From Planctomycetaceae bacterium (GTDB taxonomy: Bacteria; Planctomycetota; Planctomycetia; Pirellulales; Thermoguttaceae): a stretch of 14,394 bases of DNA. This document shows, piece after piece, positions 7,813 to 14,394 of the stretch. The stretch is from contig JAITQV010000437.1 in NCBI GenBank assembly GCA_031288765.1, positions 1 to 14,394 on the forward strand. The letters run 5' to 3'. Numbering within the stretch: position 1 is the stretch's first letter; each line of letters opens with the position of its first letter. A program made the translations under genes and the position numbers. Below the pieces are notes generated by a model, which saw only the letters and a list, made by a program, of their open reading frames with translations, made no database searches and was not told the DNA's origin.

Positions 7813-8920
7813 TTTGAGAAAATTGTATCTGTACAATAAAATTGTTTTTGGTTGCTTCTTCAAAAATATTAGTTATTATCCTGCTTTGTTTCGTATTAAA
7901 TTTATTTTTTAAAATAAAAGAGTTGATATTATTTTTTGTATCGGAAGAATAAACCTGTCCTTTGATTTTTGGCGAGGTTAGCGCAAGTATTGCTTTATAT
8001 TTTACAGATTGACCGTCAACTGAAACATTTGACATATTACTGAACAATATCATTTTCAATAATCCGTCTTTAATATCGCCGATACTCGGTAATCGTGAAT
8101 TTTTACTATGTTTACTTTCGATAATATGCAGTTCTTTATTATTGGTTTTTATTTCATCTGCAGTTAAAAAATATTGACCGCCAAGATAATTCTCTATTGT
8201 GATGGTTGCTTTTGATAATGTTTGTAAACTTTCTTTTGGTTGAATCGTTACGATTTCTCTTGCTTGCGCTTGTTTTGATTTGTCTCTTGAAAAGTTCATA
8301 AAGATTGAAATATCATTACCAATTTTGTTTTTGAAATTTTCAATTCCGGTTTTATCGTGAAGTTTAATACCGGTTATCTTTTCAATTTTCCGATATGCGT
8401 CAGCAGCGCAATCAACAATAAAATGTAACTTTGTTTTTAATTCGTTGAGATTCCAGTGCAAAGCAGAACTATGATATTGTTCGATCTCTTTGATTTTTGT
8501 TTTAATAAATTCATTATTGAATTGTTGGTTTGTAATTTTCAATTTCTTTGGATTACGTTTGTTGATTTCTGCCTTGTCATAATGTGCGAAAATCACAAAA
8601 ACATCCAAAAGAGACATTAACGAAACGGTATCCCATTGAATATAATCTCGATCACCGTTTATCCCCTCATCTTTCACAACAGGAATAACAGTAATTTTTT
8701 TGGCAACATTCAACGTATCATAAACCCGTTCAAATGGGTATGATCGGGTTCTTTTGGGTGATACCCAACGTGAAACTGCAAAAGTGTAATTACCATCTTT
8801 AACGATACATGAACGCGGTACATTATTTACGTCAAATCCGTCAAAAACAACTTCTTTTAATGATGGTAATGCAAATAATGGCGTATATTTTATTCCGGTG
8901 ATTTTTCCATAAATATGCAT
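7802..8920 (-). CDS. Putative type II restriction endonuclease paired with the D12 methyltransferase
   Basis: A 372-residue protein whose family I do not recognise by name. A candidate PD-(D/E)XK-type site is at residues 253-270: TADE (Asp255/Glu256), eleven residues, then ESK (Glu268-x-Lys270), set in strand-like hydrophobic sequence (LHIIESKHSK). The N-terminal half (FAVSRWVSPKRTRSYPFERVYDTL, KITVIPVVKDEGINGDRDYIQWDTVSLMSLLDVFV, written here in part) is rich in aromatic and basic residues and may bind DNA. Gene order, the 11-base overlap with a DNA methyltransferase start and the island context make a cognate restriction endonuclease the best call. The function is inferred, not shown by homology. 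It starts 12 bases after the stop of the truncated type IIG fragment and lacks a good Shine-Dalgarno site, so it may rely on coupled translation. Confidence 0.6.
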   Translation of the reverse strand: MHIYGKITGIKYTPLFALPSLKEVVFDGFDVNNVPRSCIVKDGNYTFAVSRWVSPKRTRSYPFERVYDTLNVAKKITVIPVVKDEGINGDRDYIQWDTVSLMSLLDVFVIFAHYDKAEINKRNPKKLKITNQQFNNEFIKTKIKEIEQYHSSALHWNLNELKTKLHFIVDCAADAYRKIEKITGIKLHDKTGIENFKNKIGNDISIFMNFSRDKSKQAQAREIVTIQPKESLQTLSKATITIENYLGGQYFLTADEIKTNNKELHIIESKHSKNSRLPSIGDIKDGLLKMILFSNMSNVSVDGQSVKYKAILALTSPKIKGQVYSSDTKNNINSFILKNKFNTKQSRIITNIFEEATKNNFIVQIQFSQNDD

Positions 8921-8932
8921 GTCTTAAACTAC

Positions 8933-9067
8933 CTAATTATATTTGTCAATAAAATCAACTCGAACATTCGACTCATCATAGTCAACACTCTTATATTGCG
9001 AAGTATTAGACGAAAATAATTCAACCAATTCGCGTAAAGAATTTAATTTATCGGGATCAAGACTCAT
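8933..9067 (-). pseudogene. 5' relic of a second type IIG gene (44 codons, now a short upstream ORF)
   Basis: Starting from the ATG at 9067, 44 codons run to a TAG at 8933-8935. The peptide starts MSLDPDKLNSLRELVELFSS and continues through YKSVDYDESNVRVDFIDK. It aligns without gaps with the first 42 residues of the intact type IIG protein (MTIDLQKLEILRQLVELFSS...), then breaks off as YN-stop. At the DNA level 8943-9067 matches 6781-6905 at about 103 of 125 positions. Identity is uneven: about 79 of 83 over the 3' part of the fragment, but only 24 of 42 next to the start codon. The fragment has lost the nuclease, methylase and specificity regions, so it cannot be a working enzyme. It ends 12 bases before the endonuclease ATG and may now act as a leader ORF for the cassette. 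Confidence 0.8.
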
Positions 9068-9100
9068 TGGGATTTTACAAAATATTTGAACAGTAAAATA

Positions 9101-9119
9101 GGCGGAGAAAATCCCCGCC
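9101..9119 (-). terminator. GC-rich hairpin downstream of gldFG
   Basis: GGCGGAGA (9101-9108) pairs with TCCCCGCC (9112-9119), seven of eight positions, with a 3-base loop. A second small perfect hairpin, CCGGA/TCCGG, is at 9130-9143. Both lie past the gldFG stop in its direction of transcription. The minus strand after the larger stem reads TATTTTACTG, a short U-rich run, so it could be the gldFG terminator and insulate the defence genes. Confidence 0.45.
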
Positions 9120-9156
9120 CATTATCACACCGGAATAATCCGGCTCTTCATTCCTA

Positions 9157-9218
9157 ATTCCGCAATCAATAAGACCGCAATAATTTACGTTTTATTTTTT
9201 CCGTCTTGATTGCGGAAT
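9157..9218. repeat. 13-base perfect inverted repeat spanning the gldFG stop codon
   Basis: ATTCCGCAATCAA (9157-9169) and TTGATTGCGGAAT (9206-9218) are exact inverted copies. The stem can be extended by several more pairs if a TAA insertion is bulged out. The right arm encodes the C-terminal IPQS of GldFG; the left arm is outside the gene. The stop codon (9192-9194) falls in the loop. No T-run follows, so 3'-end protection or a decayed terminator are both possible. Confidence 0.6.
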
Positions 9219-11912
9219 ACCTTCGGTTTCGCGAATTCTCCGAACAAAAAAGACGCCCAGAGCAATCAATAGCAGCGGAATCGGCGGTAATGTTACAGCG
9301 GCAAGTTTGTATTGCCCCTGAATTCGGCGGATATTTTCGTTCAGTTCAACATCAGCCTTTTCGAGTTGGATATTTAATTCACGTTGATGTTTTTCCTTTG
9401 CGGCATTAAGCCGTTTTTGCGCGGTCATCATTGCCGCACTTAATTTTCGTACCGCTTCATCTTCATTGACGGCGCCGTCCTTGAGACTCTTTTCAAGTTC
9501 CTTCGTTTTGTCCGTAAGTTCTTTCTCTTCCGCTTCGGTTTGGGCGTCAAACTGTTTTTGCAACGCCGCACGTTTATCATTTGTTGTTTTGCGTATTTCA
9601 TCGGTGTTTTCATCGAATTTTGAGAGAGTCCGGTGTTTCGGTCTCCGGTTGCGAACCGCAAGGAAGCGTTCATCGCCGGCAACACTGTCAATCGCATTCA
9701 GTACAAATGTAACGTTGTCGAAATTGAGATTGATTCCTGCGCCCGGTTCATTCCCCATTCGCCGCAAAGTGAAGAGCGAATCGGAAAGCATATCAATATC
9801 CGTGACGAGCAAGACATCAATTTTGATTGGTTCCGGCTTAACCGGAGTTTCGCCTTCTTTTAATTCGGGAGCGGGCGGCGGCGGCAACTCGCCCCGAATC
9901 CGAACCGCCAACTCTTCCGGTCTATCCTCTGCAATACATGACCGTTCCCATGTTCCATTGCCAAGCCCCTGCATCACCGCCCGCGTCTGAACAATTCCCG
10001 CCGGTTCCTGAAACGTTTGAAGCAACGGCGTTACGGTTAGTGCGGAACCTTCCGGCACAGGCAATGCGGTAATATGTCCGGGAAACGGCAACATAATATA
10101 TTGTAATGATGCGGAAACCGGATCGGAGGAATTGAAGGGCAGAATTTTTCGTTCGATTTCCAAACTCCGATCCAAGAAGACGAATCCTTTGGGAATCTGC
10201 GCCAGTTTTCGTATCGGTGAATATTCCTGCCAAACCGCTTGCGTTCCGTCAATTGTTACGCCCAAAAGAGTCCAGAGCGGACTAATATCACCTTTTGGGG
10301 ATTGCCGTCCCATCATCATCATCATTTGCGAGGGCGGTTGACGCGGCTCGGCGGTTCCGGCAACACTGCGGACATAAACCGGCAAGGGGTCTTCGAAAAT
10401 CACGGTTGGCTGTCCGCGTTTAACCGCATCAATAAAGTTATCGATTTCCGCCGGACCCATTGCCGAAGGCTGAACCGCGAGCAGGGCATCGAATTTGTCA
10501 CGAATCGGTTCCGCCGGATCAACTTCAACAACCGTGTATTGACGTTGCAGCTCATCAATAATCTGCCATTGTGGCGACATTGAAAATGTTTGCATATCAA
10601 ATCTGCCGAAGAGCGGAGCGTCCGTTTTGAGAATACCAATACGTTTTTTTTGTGGGGTTGTTACGCCGTAGAGGGCGTGAATCAGTTCATATTCGACGGA
10701 CAGCCCGCGATCAATAAACGGCAAGGTCAGCGTATTCAAACCGGAACGGAACGCAACACCAAGAAAAATACTCTTGAGTTCCCGTTTTCCGCGTGCGGCA
10801 AACGAAACTTCCTGCGGTCGGATTTCATAACGCTGATTAGCGATAAGCGCCTCTTCGGTATTGGGTTTGATATTGCGAGTCCGCACGGAGACATTTTTAC
10901 CGCATTTTGATTGAATTTCGTCGAGAATGGAAATAATATCGAGTCGGGTTTGCACATGGGATTCCGGCACGTCCGGACTCAGGAAGGCTTCAATCACCAC
11001 CGGATATTCCGGTTTAAGATCACGGAGCAGTTTTACGGTTTCCGGTGAAAGCGTACTTAGTTTTTCTTCGGTCAGGTCGCCGCGCAAATCGTATTGCCGG
11101 AAAAGGAAACACAAGCTCAAACCGATAATCAAAAGACAAACGGCACGAAGTGAAAAATGCACTATTCCGATCCATTTTTGATGTGCCGTCCAGTGGCGTC
11201 GTCCGATCATGACCATACTTAGGTAGAGCATTGTCGAGGTAATCATTGCAAAGTATAGGATACTTGAGAAGTTGATGATACCGCGTCCGAAGAGTTCAAA
11301 TTGTGAGGCGATGCTGAAACCTTTGAGGAGTTGGGCGGTTTCGGCGGGGAGAGGCGAGGCGTCGATCCATTGGAGGGCAATCAGGGGCGAACAGAAAACG
11401 GCGCCGAGAATATACGCCACTGTGAGATTGCCGGTCAGGAACGACGCGACCATTCCGATGGAAATCATGGAGACACCGACAAACCAATATCCGATATACG
11501 TACAAAAGAAAAGTCCTGTGTCCGGCATACCGAGATATTTTAGGATAAGCAGATTGCAAATGAAGGAAAAGAGGAGCGAGACGGAGTAGATACAGACGGC
11601 TGCTTTGAATTTACCGAGAACGATATCGAAATCGCTTGCCGGAATTGTGAGGAGCAGTTCATCGGTTCCTTGTCGGCGTTCGTCTGCCCAGATTCCCATG
11701 GTGATTGCCGGCACGAAGACCAACATGATGAGGGGGAACCAAAGATTAAGTTGATCGAGGTTGGCGAGATTGGCGTTGAAGAATTCGTCCGGCAGGAATG
11801 CCGCAATCGAACTAAGCAACACAAAAACACAAATAAAAACGTAACCGGTCGGATTGGAAAGATAGCCGACAAAATTACGTTTGAAAACGGAGTACAATAC
11901 TTGTGTGTTCAT
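9192..11912 (-). CDS. GldF-GldG fusion: ABC-2 permease with Gldg-type auxiliary domain
   Basis: A 906-residue membrane protein. Residues 1 to about 245 form an ABC-2 type permease with six hydrophobic segments and the cytoplasmic signature WADERRQGTDELLLTIPAS near 75-93, as in GldF. A seventh membrane segment at about 254-271 leads into a large extracytoplasmic GldG-like region (about 275-750, ABC_transp_aux type) with LREDLTEEKLSTLSPET-like sequence just after the membrane. A charged coiled coil spans about 760-867, and a final membrane helix about 871-890 is followed by a basic tail. Separate gldF and gldG genes belong to the Bacteroidota gliding ABC transporter; fused forms occur in Planctomycetota, where gliding is not implied and the substrate is unknown. 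Five consecutive Met codons (530-534) and a proline-rich stretch (PPPPAP) are notable. No ATPase gene is nearby. GGA lies a few bases before the ATG at 11912. Confidence 0.85.
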   Translation of the reverse strand: MNTQVLYSVFKRNFVGYLSNPTGYVFICVFVLLSSIAAFLPDEFFNANLANLDQLNLWFPLIMLVFVPAITMGIWADERRQGTDELLLTIPASDFDIVLGKFKAAVCIYSVSLLFSFICNLLILKYLGMPDTGLFFCTYIGYWFVGVSMISIGMVASFLTGNLTVAYILGAVFCSPLIALQWIDASPLPAETAQLLKGFSIASQFELFGRGIINFSSILYFAMITSTMLYLSMVMIGRRHWTAHQKWIGIVHFSLRAVCLLIIGLSLCFLFRQYDLRGDLTEEKLSTLSPETVKLLRDLKPEYPVVIEAFLSPDVPESHVQTRLDIISILDEIQSKCGKNVSVRTRNIKPNTEEALIANQRYEIRPQEVSFAARGKRELKSIFLGVAFRSGLNTLTLPFIDRGLSVEYELIHALYGVTTPQKKRIGILKTDAPLFGRFDMQTFSMSPQWQIIDELQRQYTVVEVDPAEPIRDKFDALLAVQPSAMGPAEIDNFIDAVKRGQPTVIFEDPLPVYVRSVAGTAEPRQPPSQMMMMMGRQSPKGDISPLWTLLGVTIDGTQAVWQEYSPIRKLAQIPKGFVFLDRSLEIERKILPFNSSDPVSASLQYIMLPFPGHITALPVPEGSALTVTPLLQTFQEPAGIVQTRAVMQGLGNGTWERSCIAEDRPEELAVRIRGELPPPPAPELKEGETPVKPEPIKIDVLLVTDIDMLSDSLFTLRRMGNEPGAGINLNFDNVTFVLNAIDSVAGDERFLAVRNRRPKHRTLSKFDENTDEIRKTTNDKRAALQKQFDAQTEAEEKELTDKTKELEKSLKDGAVNEDEAVRKLSAAMMTAQKRLNAAKEKHQRELNIQLEKADVELNENIRRIQGQYKLAAVTLPPIPLLLIALGVFFVRRIRETEGIPQSRRKK

Positions 11913-11967
11913 AGTTTTCCGGTCAAATCGGGGTTAACAATAGTAGGTTTAACAAAAGGAACAACAT

Positions 11968-11990
11968 CAATTCATAACTGTTATGAATTG
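11968..11990. promoter_or_regulatory. 23-base palindrome upstream of gldFG (candidate operator)
   Basis: CAATTCATAAC (11968-11978), a central T, and GTTATGAATTG (11980-11990) form a perfect inverted repeat about 55 bases before the gldFG start. It could be a binding site for a dimeric regulator. On the plus strand it is followed by TTTGGTTTTATTTTT, so it could instead terminate plus-strand or antisense transcripts. A weak TTGACT (minus strand, 12025-12020) upstream might be a -35 box, but no convincing -10 accompanies it. Confidence 0.45.
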
Positions 11991-12198
11991 TTTGGTTTTA
12001 TTTTTCGGGGAAACATTTAAGTCAAAACTTAATGCTGGGAAAATATCTTACACCGAATCGTGAAATATTGCAAGACGGGAAACAAATTAGTGAATAGTTG
12101 ATAGTGAATCGTTAGTGTTGTTGCCTGCGGATTTTCTACTGCAACAGCAATAATTCCGTTTGTGAAAGTTTTAACCCACAGGCGCGAGATGTGCATAA

Positions 12199-12355
12199 CC
12201 GGCGGTGAAGCGCAGCGCAACCGCTGGAAGTTTGCCAACAAAAGGTAGGCAATCGTTCGCCGAACGATTGCGTTGGCGTTAGCCGACAGTGAATTTATGT
12301 CGTGTCGGTTATTTTGGTTACCTATCGGCAAGCAACCGCTCGGCGAGCGATTGCC
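12199..12355. repeat. Hairpin-rich intergenic repeat element
   Basis: The 491-base spacer 11913-12403 holds a dense cluster of inverted repeats. CCGGCGGT/ACCGCTGG is at 12199-12227. An 11-1-11 palindrome (GCAATCGTTCG-C-CGAACGATTGC) is at 12249-12271. CCGACA/TGTCGG is at 12283-12308, and a GCTCG/CGAGC stem is centred at 12343. The block 12248-12271 recurs inverted at 12332-12355 with 21 of 24 matches. This resembles REP- or MITE-like intergenic elements. The 117-residue minus frame running through it shows no domain and is not called. Confidence 0.6.
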
Positions 12356-12403
12356 GGACTTTAATAAAGCAATACCAAACACACGTTAATTTTTATATCA
12401 TTT

Positions 12404-13831
12404 TTACATATTTGTTTCGTCATCGGAATCGGCATTTTTTGTCAGAGTTTCCAATGCTTTTGCCAACGGAATGATGTGATCTTTTTCTTTTGTATAAATT
12501 CGGCAAATCCTGTAACTTTGCGGAATATGCCGAAACAGTTCTTCTTCATCGAGAGATCGAATCTTGTCGGTTACGGAATCGTACAGGAAATTTTGTGTTG
12601 CCGTATGGCGATGCGAATCGGGACGATGTAAATGTCTGGCGATGTCAACTTCAAACGGAATTGATCGGAGCGTTTCCGGTAAACATGTAACAATAGCCCG
12701 TCGAAATGCTTCCGTATCGGCAAAAACACTGGTTTGTTCTCTTTGACCGGCAAAAAACAAGGCGGTTGTTTCGGCTGCCAGATGAAACGGAACACGGCGG
12801 GTCAGGAAGTCCGCCCATTTTGTTGCGAGTTTTCTTTTTTGCGGATTGGGCGAACGCGCCCATCGTGAAACATCAACCAGCAATGACCATTCGGTAAAAT
12901 GAAGATAAGCGTCAAGATTTTCCAACGGATTTCTGTTTCCTTCGCCGCCGCTTCCCGGAAACAATAATTCACGGCTTTCAAGGAAAAGTTCGTGAAGAAA
13001 AAGGTCAATTGCCCGAACAGTACGATGGAAATAAACCGAACGAAAAAGTTCCGCCCGCACTGTTAAAAACCGAATTAAAGTTGCCGTTCCTCTTGGGTGA
13101 ACCGTTAGCCCTTCTTTTGTAAAAAACGAATAGTGTAACAATCGGTCAAGATCAAACGCCCGCATACTGAATCCGGTCATAAAAGCATCGCGCAACACAA
13201 AATCCATATTGTCCACTGTGTACAATCCGCAGAACAATGTTCGGAGCAAACGCAGCCAAAGCGGTACCGACGATTCCTGATTTGCGGCGGGGCGTACAAT
13301 TAAGAAGGCGATTTGTTCCGGATCGAGAATTTCGTGTTCTTCGAGTTGCCCAAGCGGATTACGCCGGATTTTCCGAAGCATTGGAGCAAGCCTTTGGCGA
13401 ATAATTTCCGCACCGAGTTTTTCGTGGTTTAAGCCGAATTCGGACAAAAATCGGGCGTCAAAAAAGTGTCCGAACGGACCATGCCCGACATCATGCAGCA
13501 ATGCCGCCATACGAGTCAGCGATTCCAGATAATTCCGGCTTGGCAATGTCTCACCGGCATTGCGGCAAACATCCAATAAGCTGCGATAAAACTGTGCCAA
13601 TGTTCGTGAAGCGAGGTGCATTGCTCCGAGTGAATGTTGAAATCGGGTATGTTCTGCTGTTGGATAGACGAGCCAAGCTGTTTGAAGTTGGTGAATTTGG
13701 CGAAGCCGTTGTACCCAAGGGGAATCAATAATATCTCGTTCCGATATTTCACCGGTATCAAGAGAAGCCGAAAACGGAATATATCCGTGTACTGGGTCTT
13801 GTGACAGATTTTCACTTTCGAAATAGTTCAT
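12404..13831 (-). CDS. HD-domain phosphohydrolase (SAMHD1/dGTPase-like, COG1078)
   Basis: A 475-residue soluble HD-superfamily phosphohydrolase. The metal site is complete: TRFQHSLG with His66, LLHDVGHGPFGHFFD with His113 and Asp114, and TVDNMDFVLRD with Asp207. Additional conserved residues are Arg64, His117, His121 and His136 (NHEKLGAEII). This is the pattern of SAMHD1, which hydrolyses dNTPs to deoxynucleosides and triphosphate, and of bacterial COG1078 proteins. The N-terminal DPVHGYIPF and IDSPWVQRLRQIHQLQ segments also fit. Its likely role is dNTP pool control, though some relatives have unknown substrates. It is single and minus-strand, with a strong GGAGG site (13844-13848) about 11-12 bases before the ATG, better than any other gene here. 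dGTPase-like enzymes can have antiphage roles, but this gene is 3 kb from the defence island and more likely housekeeping. Confidence 0.85.
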   Translation of the reverse strand: MNYFESENLSQDPVHGYIPFSASLDTGEISERDIIDSPWVQRLRQIHQLQTAWLVYPTAEHTRFQHSLGAMHLASRTLAQFYRSLLDVCRNAGETLPSRNYLESLTRMAALLHDVGHGPFGHFFDARFLSEFGLNHEKLGAEIIRQRLAPMLRKIRRNPLGQLEEHEILDPEQIAFLIVRPAANQESSVPLWLRLLRTLFCGLYTVDNMDFVLRDAFMTGFSMRAFDLDRLLHYSFFTKEGLTVHPRGTATLIRFLTVRAELFRSVYFHRTVRAIDLFLHELFLESRELLFPGSGGEGNRNPLENLDAYLHFTEWSLLVDVSRWARSPNPQKRKLATKWADFLTRRVPFHLAAETTALFFAGQREQTSVFADTEAFRRAIVTCLPETLRSIPFEVDIARHLHRPDSHRHTATQNFLYDSVTDKIRSLDEEELFRHIPQSYRICRIYTKEKDHIIPLAKALETLTKNADSDDETNM

Positions 13832-13843
13832 GGGAAAGGATGA

Positions 13844-13848
13844 CCTCC
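13844..13848 (-). promoter_or_regulatory. Shine-Dalgarno site of the HD-domain gene
   Basis: GGAGG on the minus strand, about 11-12 bases before the ATG at 13831. The spacing is slightly long, but no nearer in-frame start exists. It stands out because most minus-strand genes in the window lack a recognisable site. Confidence 0.6.
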
Positions 13849-14241
13849 AAATTAAAAAAATTCCTGATTATTTAATTTTTTAATTCATAATTTTTCATTG
13901 TTCCGTTAAACATAGGAGGAAGCAATCGGGTAAAGGATAAAGAAATAAATCATGGCTAACAAACTCCGTAATGATCACAAATTCAAAACGGACATCGTAC
14001 CATAATTCCTCCAATTGCGAAACCGTACTCTCTAAAAAACAAATTATTTTGTATTTATTCTGTTTTTTGTTGAGCAAGGGCGCACAGTAAACCTCATTAT
14101 TAGTAAACCTTTTCCCTTACCTGCTCAAACATTGAAAACATGGCAAAAACGTCGTATTTTGTAATTATTAAGCCGATTGTTTTTTTGTGGGTTTCACGGT
14201 TAAAGCATAATTGTATCTGTTCAGCGATTTGTCTCGAAAAT
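13849..14241. other. Intergenic stretch with no recognised gene
   Basis: About 390 bases of AT-rich sequence. A 60-codon minus-strand frame (14077-13895) has no domain resemblance and no well-placed ribosome site. AGGAGG at 13915-13920 and GGAGG on the minus strand near 14007 precede only very short frames. I see no tRNA-like cloverleaf and no riboswitch that I can name. Confidence 0.5.
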
Positions 14242-14377
14242 AGGGCTGAAAGCCCTTCATCAGTAGCGTAGGGCAACGCCCTTCGAAGAGGTATACAAAT
14301 AAATTTAAGCCCTGAAAGGGCGCAATCCCCATAAATCCTAACATCGTATTTTTTAAATGATTACGCCCCGTTGGGGC
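14242..14377. repeat. Cluster of four GC-rich short-loop hairpins
   Basis: Four perfect stems with 3-base loops occur in 136 bases: AGGGCT-gaa-AGCCCT (14242-14256), AGGGC-aac-GCCCT (14270-14282), GCCCT-gaa-AGGGC (14309-14321) and GCCCC-gtt-GGGGC (14365-14377). The stems share a GGGC/GCCC core, which suggests one repeat unit in alternating orientation. The pattern resembles dispersed intergenic repeats of planctomycetes and some other bacteria. It may continue past the window end. Confidence 0.65.
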
Positions 14378-14394
14378 TTTAATTTCGTTGTGTT

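Noticed and set aside
7813..7863. TTG start for the D12 methyltransferase
   Set aside because: The extra 17 residues are not typical of the family and lie within the endonuclease gene; the double ATG at 7812/7809 precedes the usual SPLRYPGGK.
12029..12382. 117-codon minus-strand open frame between gldFG and the HD gene
   Set aside because: It runs through the inverted-repeat cluster, shows no domain or family resemblance, has no ribosome site, and its sequence follows the palindromes.
13895..14077. 60-codon minus-strand frame downstream of the repeat cluster
   Set aside because: It has no recognisable motif, no placed Shine-Dalgarno, and composition like random AT-rich sequence.
14242..14377. 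Possible CRISPR array
   Set aside because: The repeats are short, differ in sequence and orientation, and are unevenly spaced; there are no identical direct repeats and no cas gene.

Overview
The window looks like a chromosomal stretch from a fairly AT-rich bacterium, most likely a member of the Planctomycetota or a close relative. This is inference from gene content: a secreted CE15-type glucuronoyl esterase, a fused GldF/GldG ABC-transporter protein, a YchF/DUF933-type GTPase with an unusual P-loop, and many hairpin-forming intergenic repeats. No rRNA, tRNA or other single-gene taxonomic marker is present, so the assignment is tentative.

Layout. Bases 1-2034 hold two plus-strand genes: a secreted glucuronoyl esterase (48-1340) and a small CxxCxxxCC metal-cluster protein (1609-2034) with a near-consensus sigma70-type promoter. 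An A/T-rich hairpin at 2051-2072 separates them from a convergent block in which every gene is on the minus strand. Read in the direction of transcription (right to left), that block contains an HD-domain dNTPase-like phosphohydrolase (13831-12404), a repeat-rich spacer, a 906-residue GldF-GldG fusion (11912-9192), and then a defence island (about 9067-3260). It ends with the DUF933 GTPase (3124-2093).

The defence island contains a PD-(D/E)XK-like restriction endonuclease candidate (8920-7802), an overlapping D12-class adenine methyltransferase (7812-6982), a 933-residue single-chain restriction-methylation enzyme of the type IIG/Eco57I kind (6905-4104), and an overlapping nucleotidyltransferase/HEPN pair (3992-3260) resembling MntA/HepT toxin-antitoxin modules. 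By eye it is clearly more AT-rich than the flanking GldFG and HD genes.

The most notable observation is a gene relic. The endonuclease/methyltransferase pair is bracketed by two fragments of a second copy of the type IIG gene: its first 44 codons (8933-9067) on the 5' side, and what looks like its last seven codons plus stop (6957-6987) on the 3' side. This suggests that a two-gene restriction-modification cassette replaced the interior of a tandem paralogue and kept its ends. The cassette would inherit the old promoter and translation start, and the remaining 5' fragment now forms a short upstream ORF ending 12 bases before the endonuclease.

Two further points in the island are worth checking. 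The type IIG enzyme has Gln where the catalytic Lys of the ExK nuclease motif is expected, and the HEPN protein has no RX4-6H ribonuclease motif. Outside the island, the spacers at about 12199-12355 and 14242-14377 are dense in inverted repeats and look like dispersed intergenic repeat elements. The GldFG gene has a 13-base inverted repeat spanning its stop codon and a 23-base palindrome about 55 bases upstream of its start.
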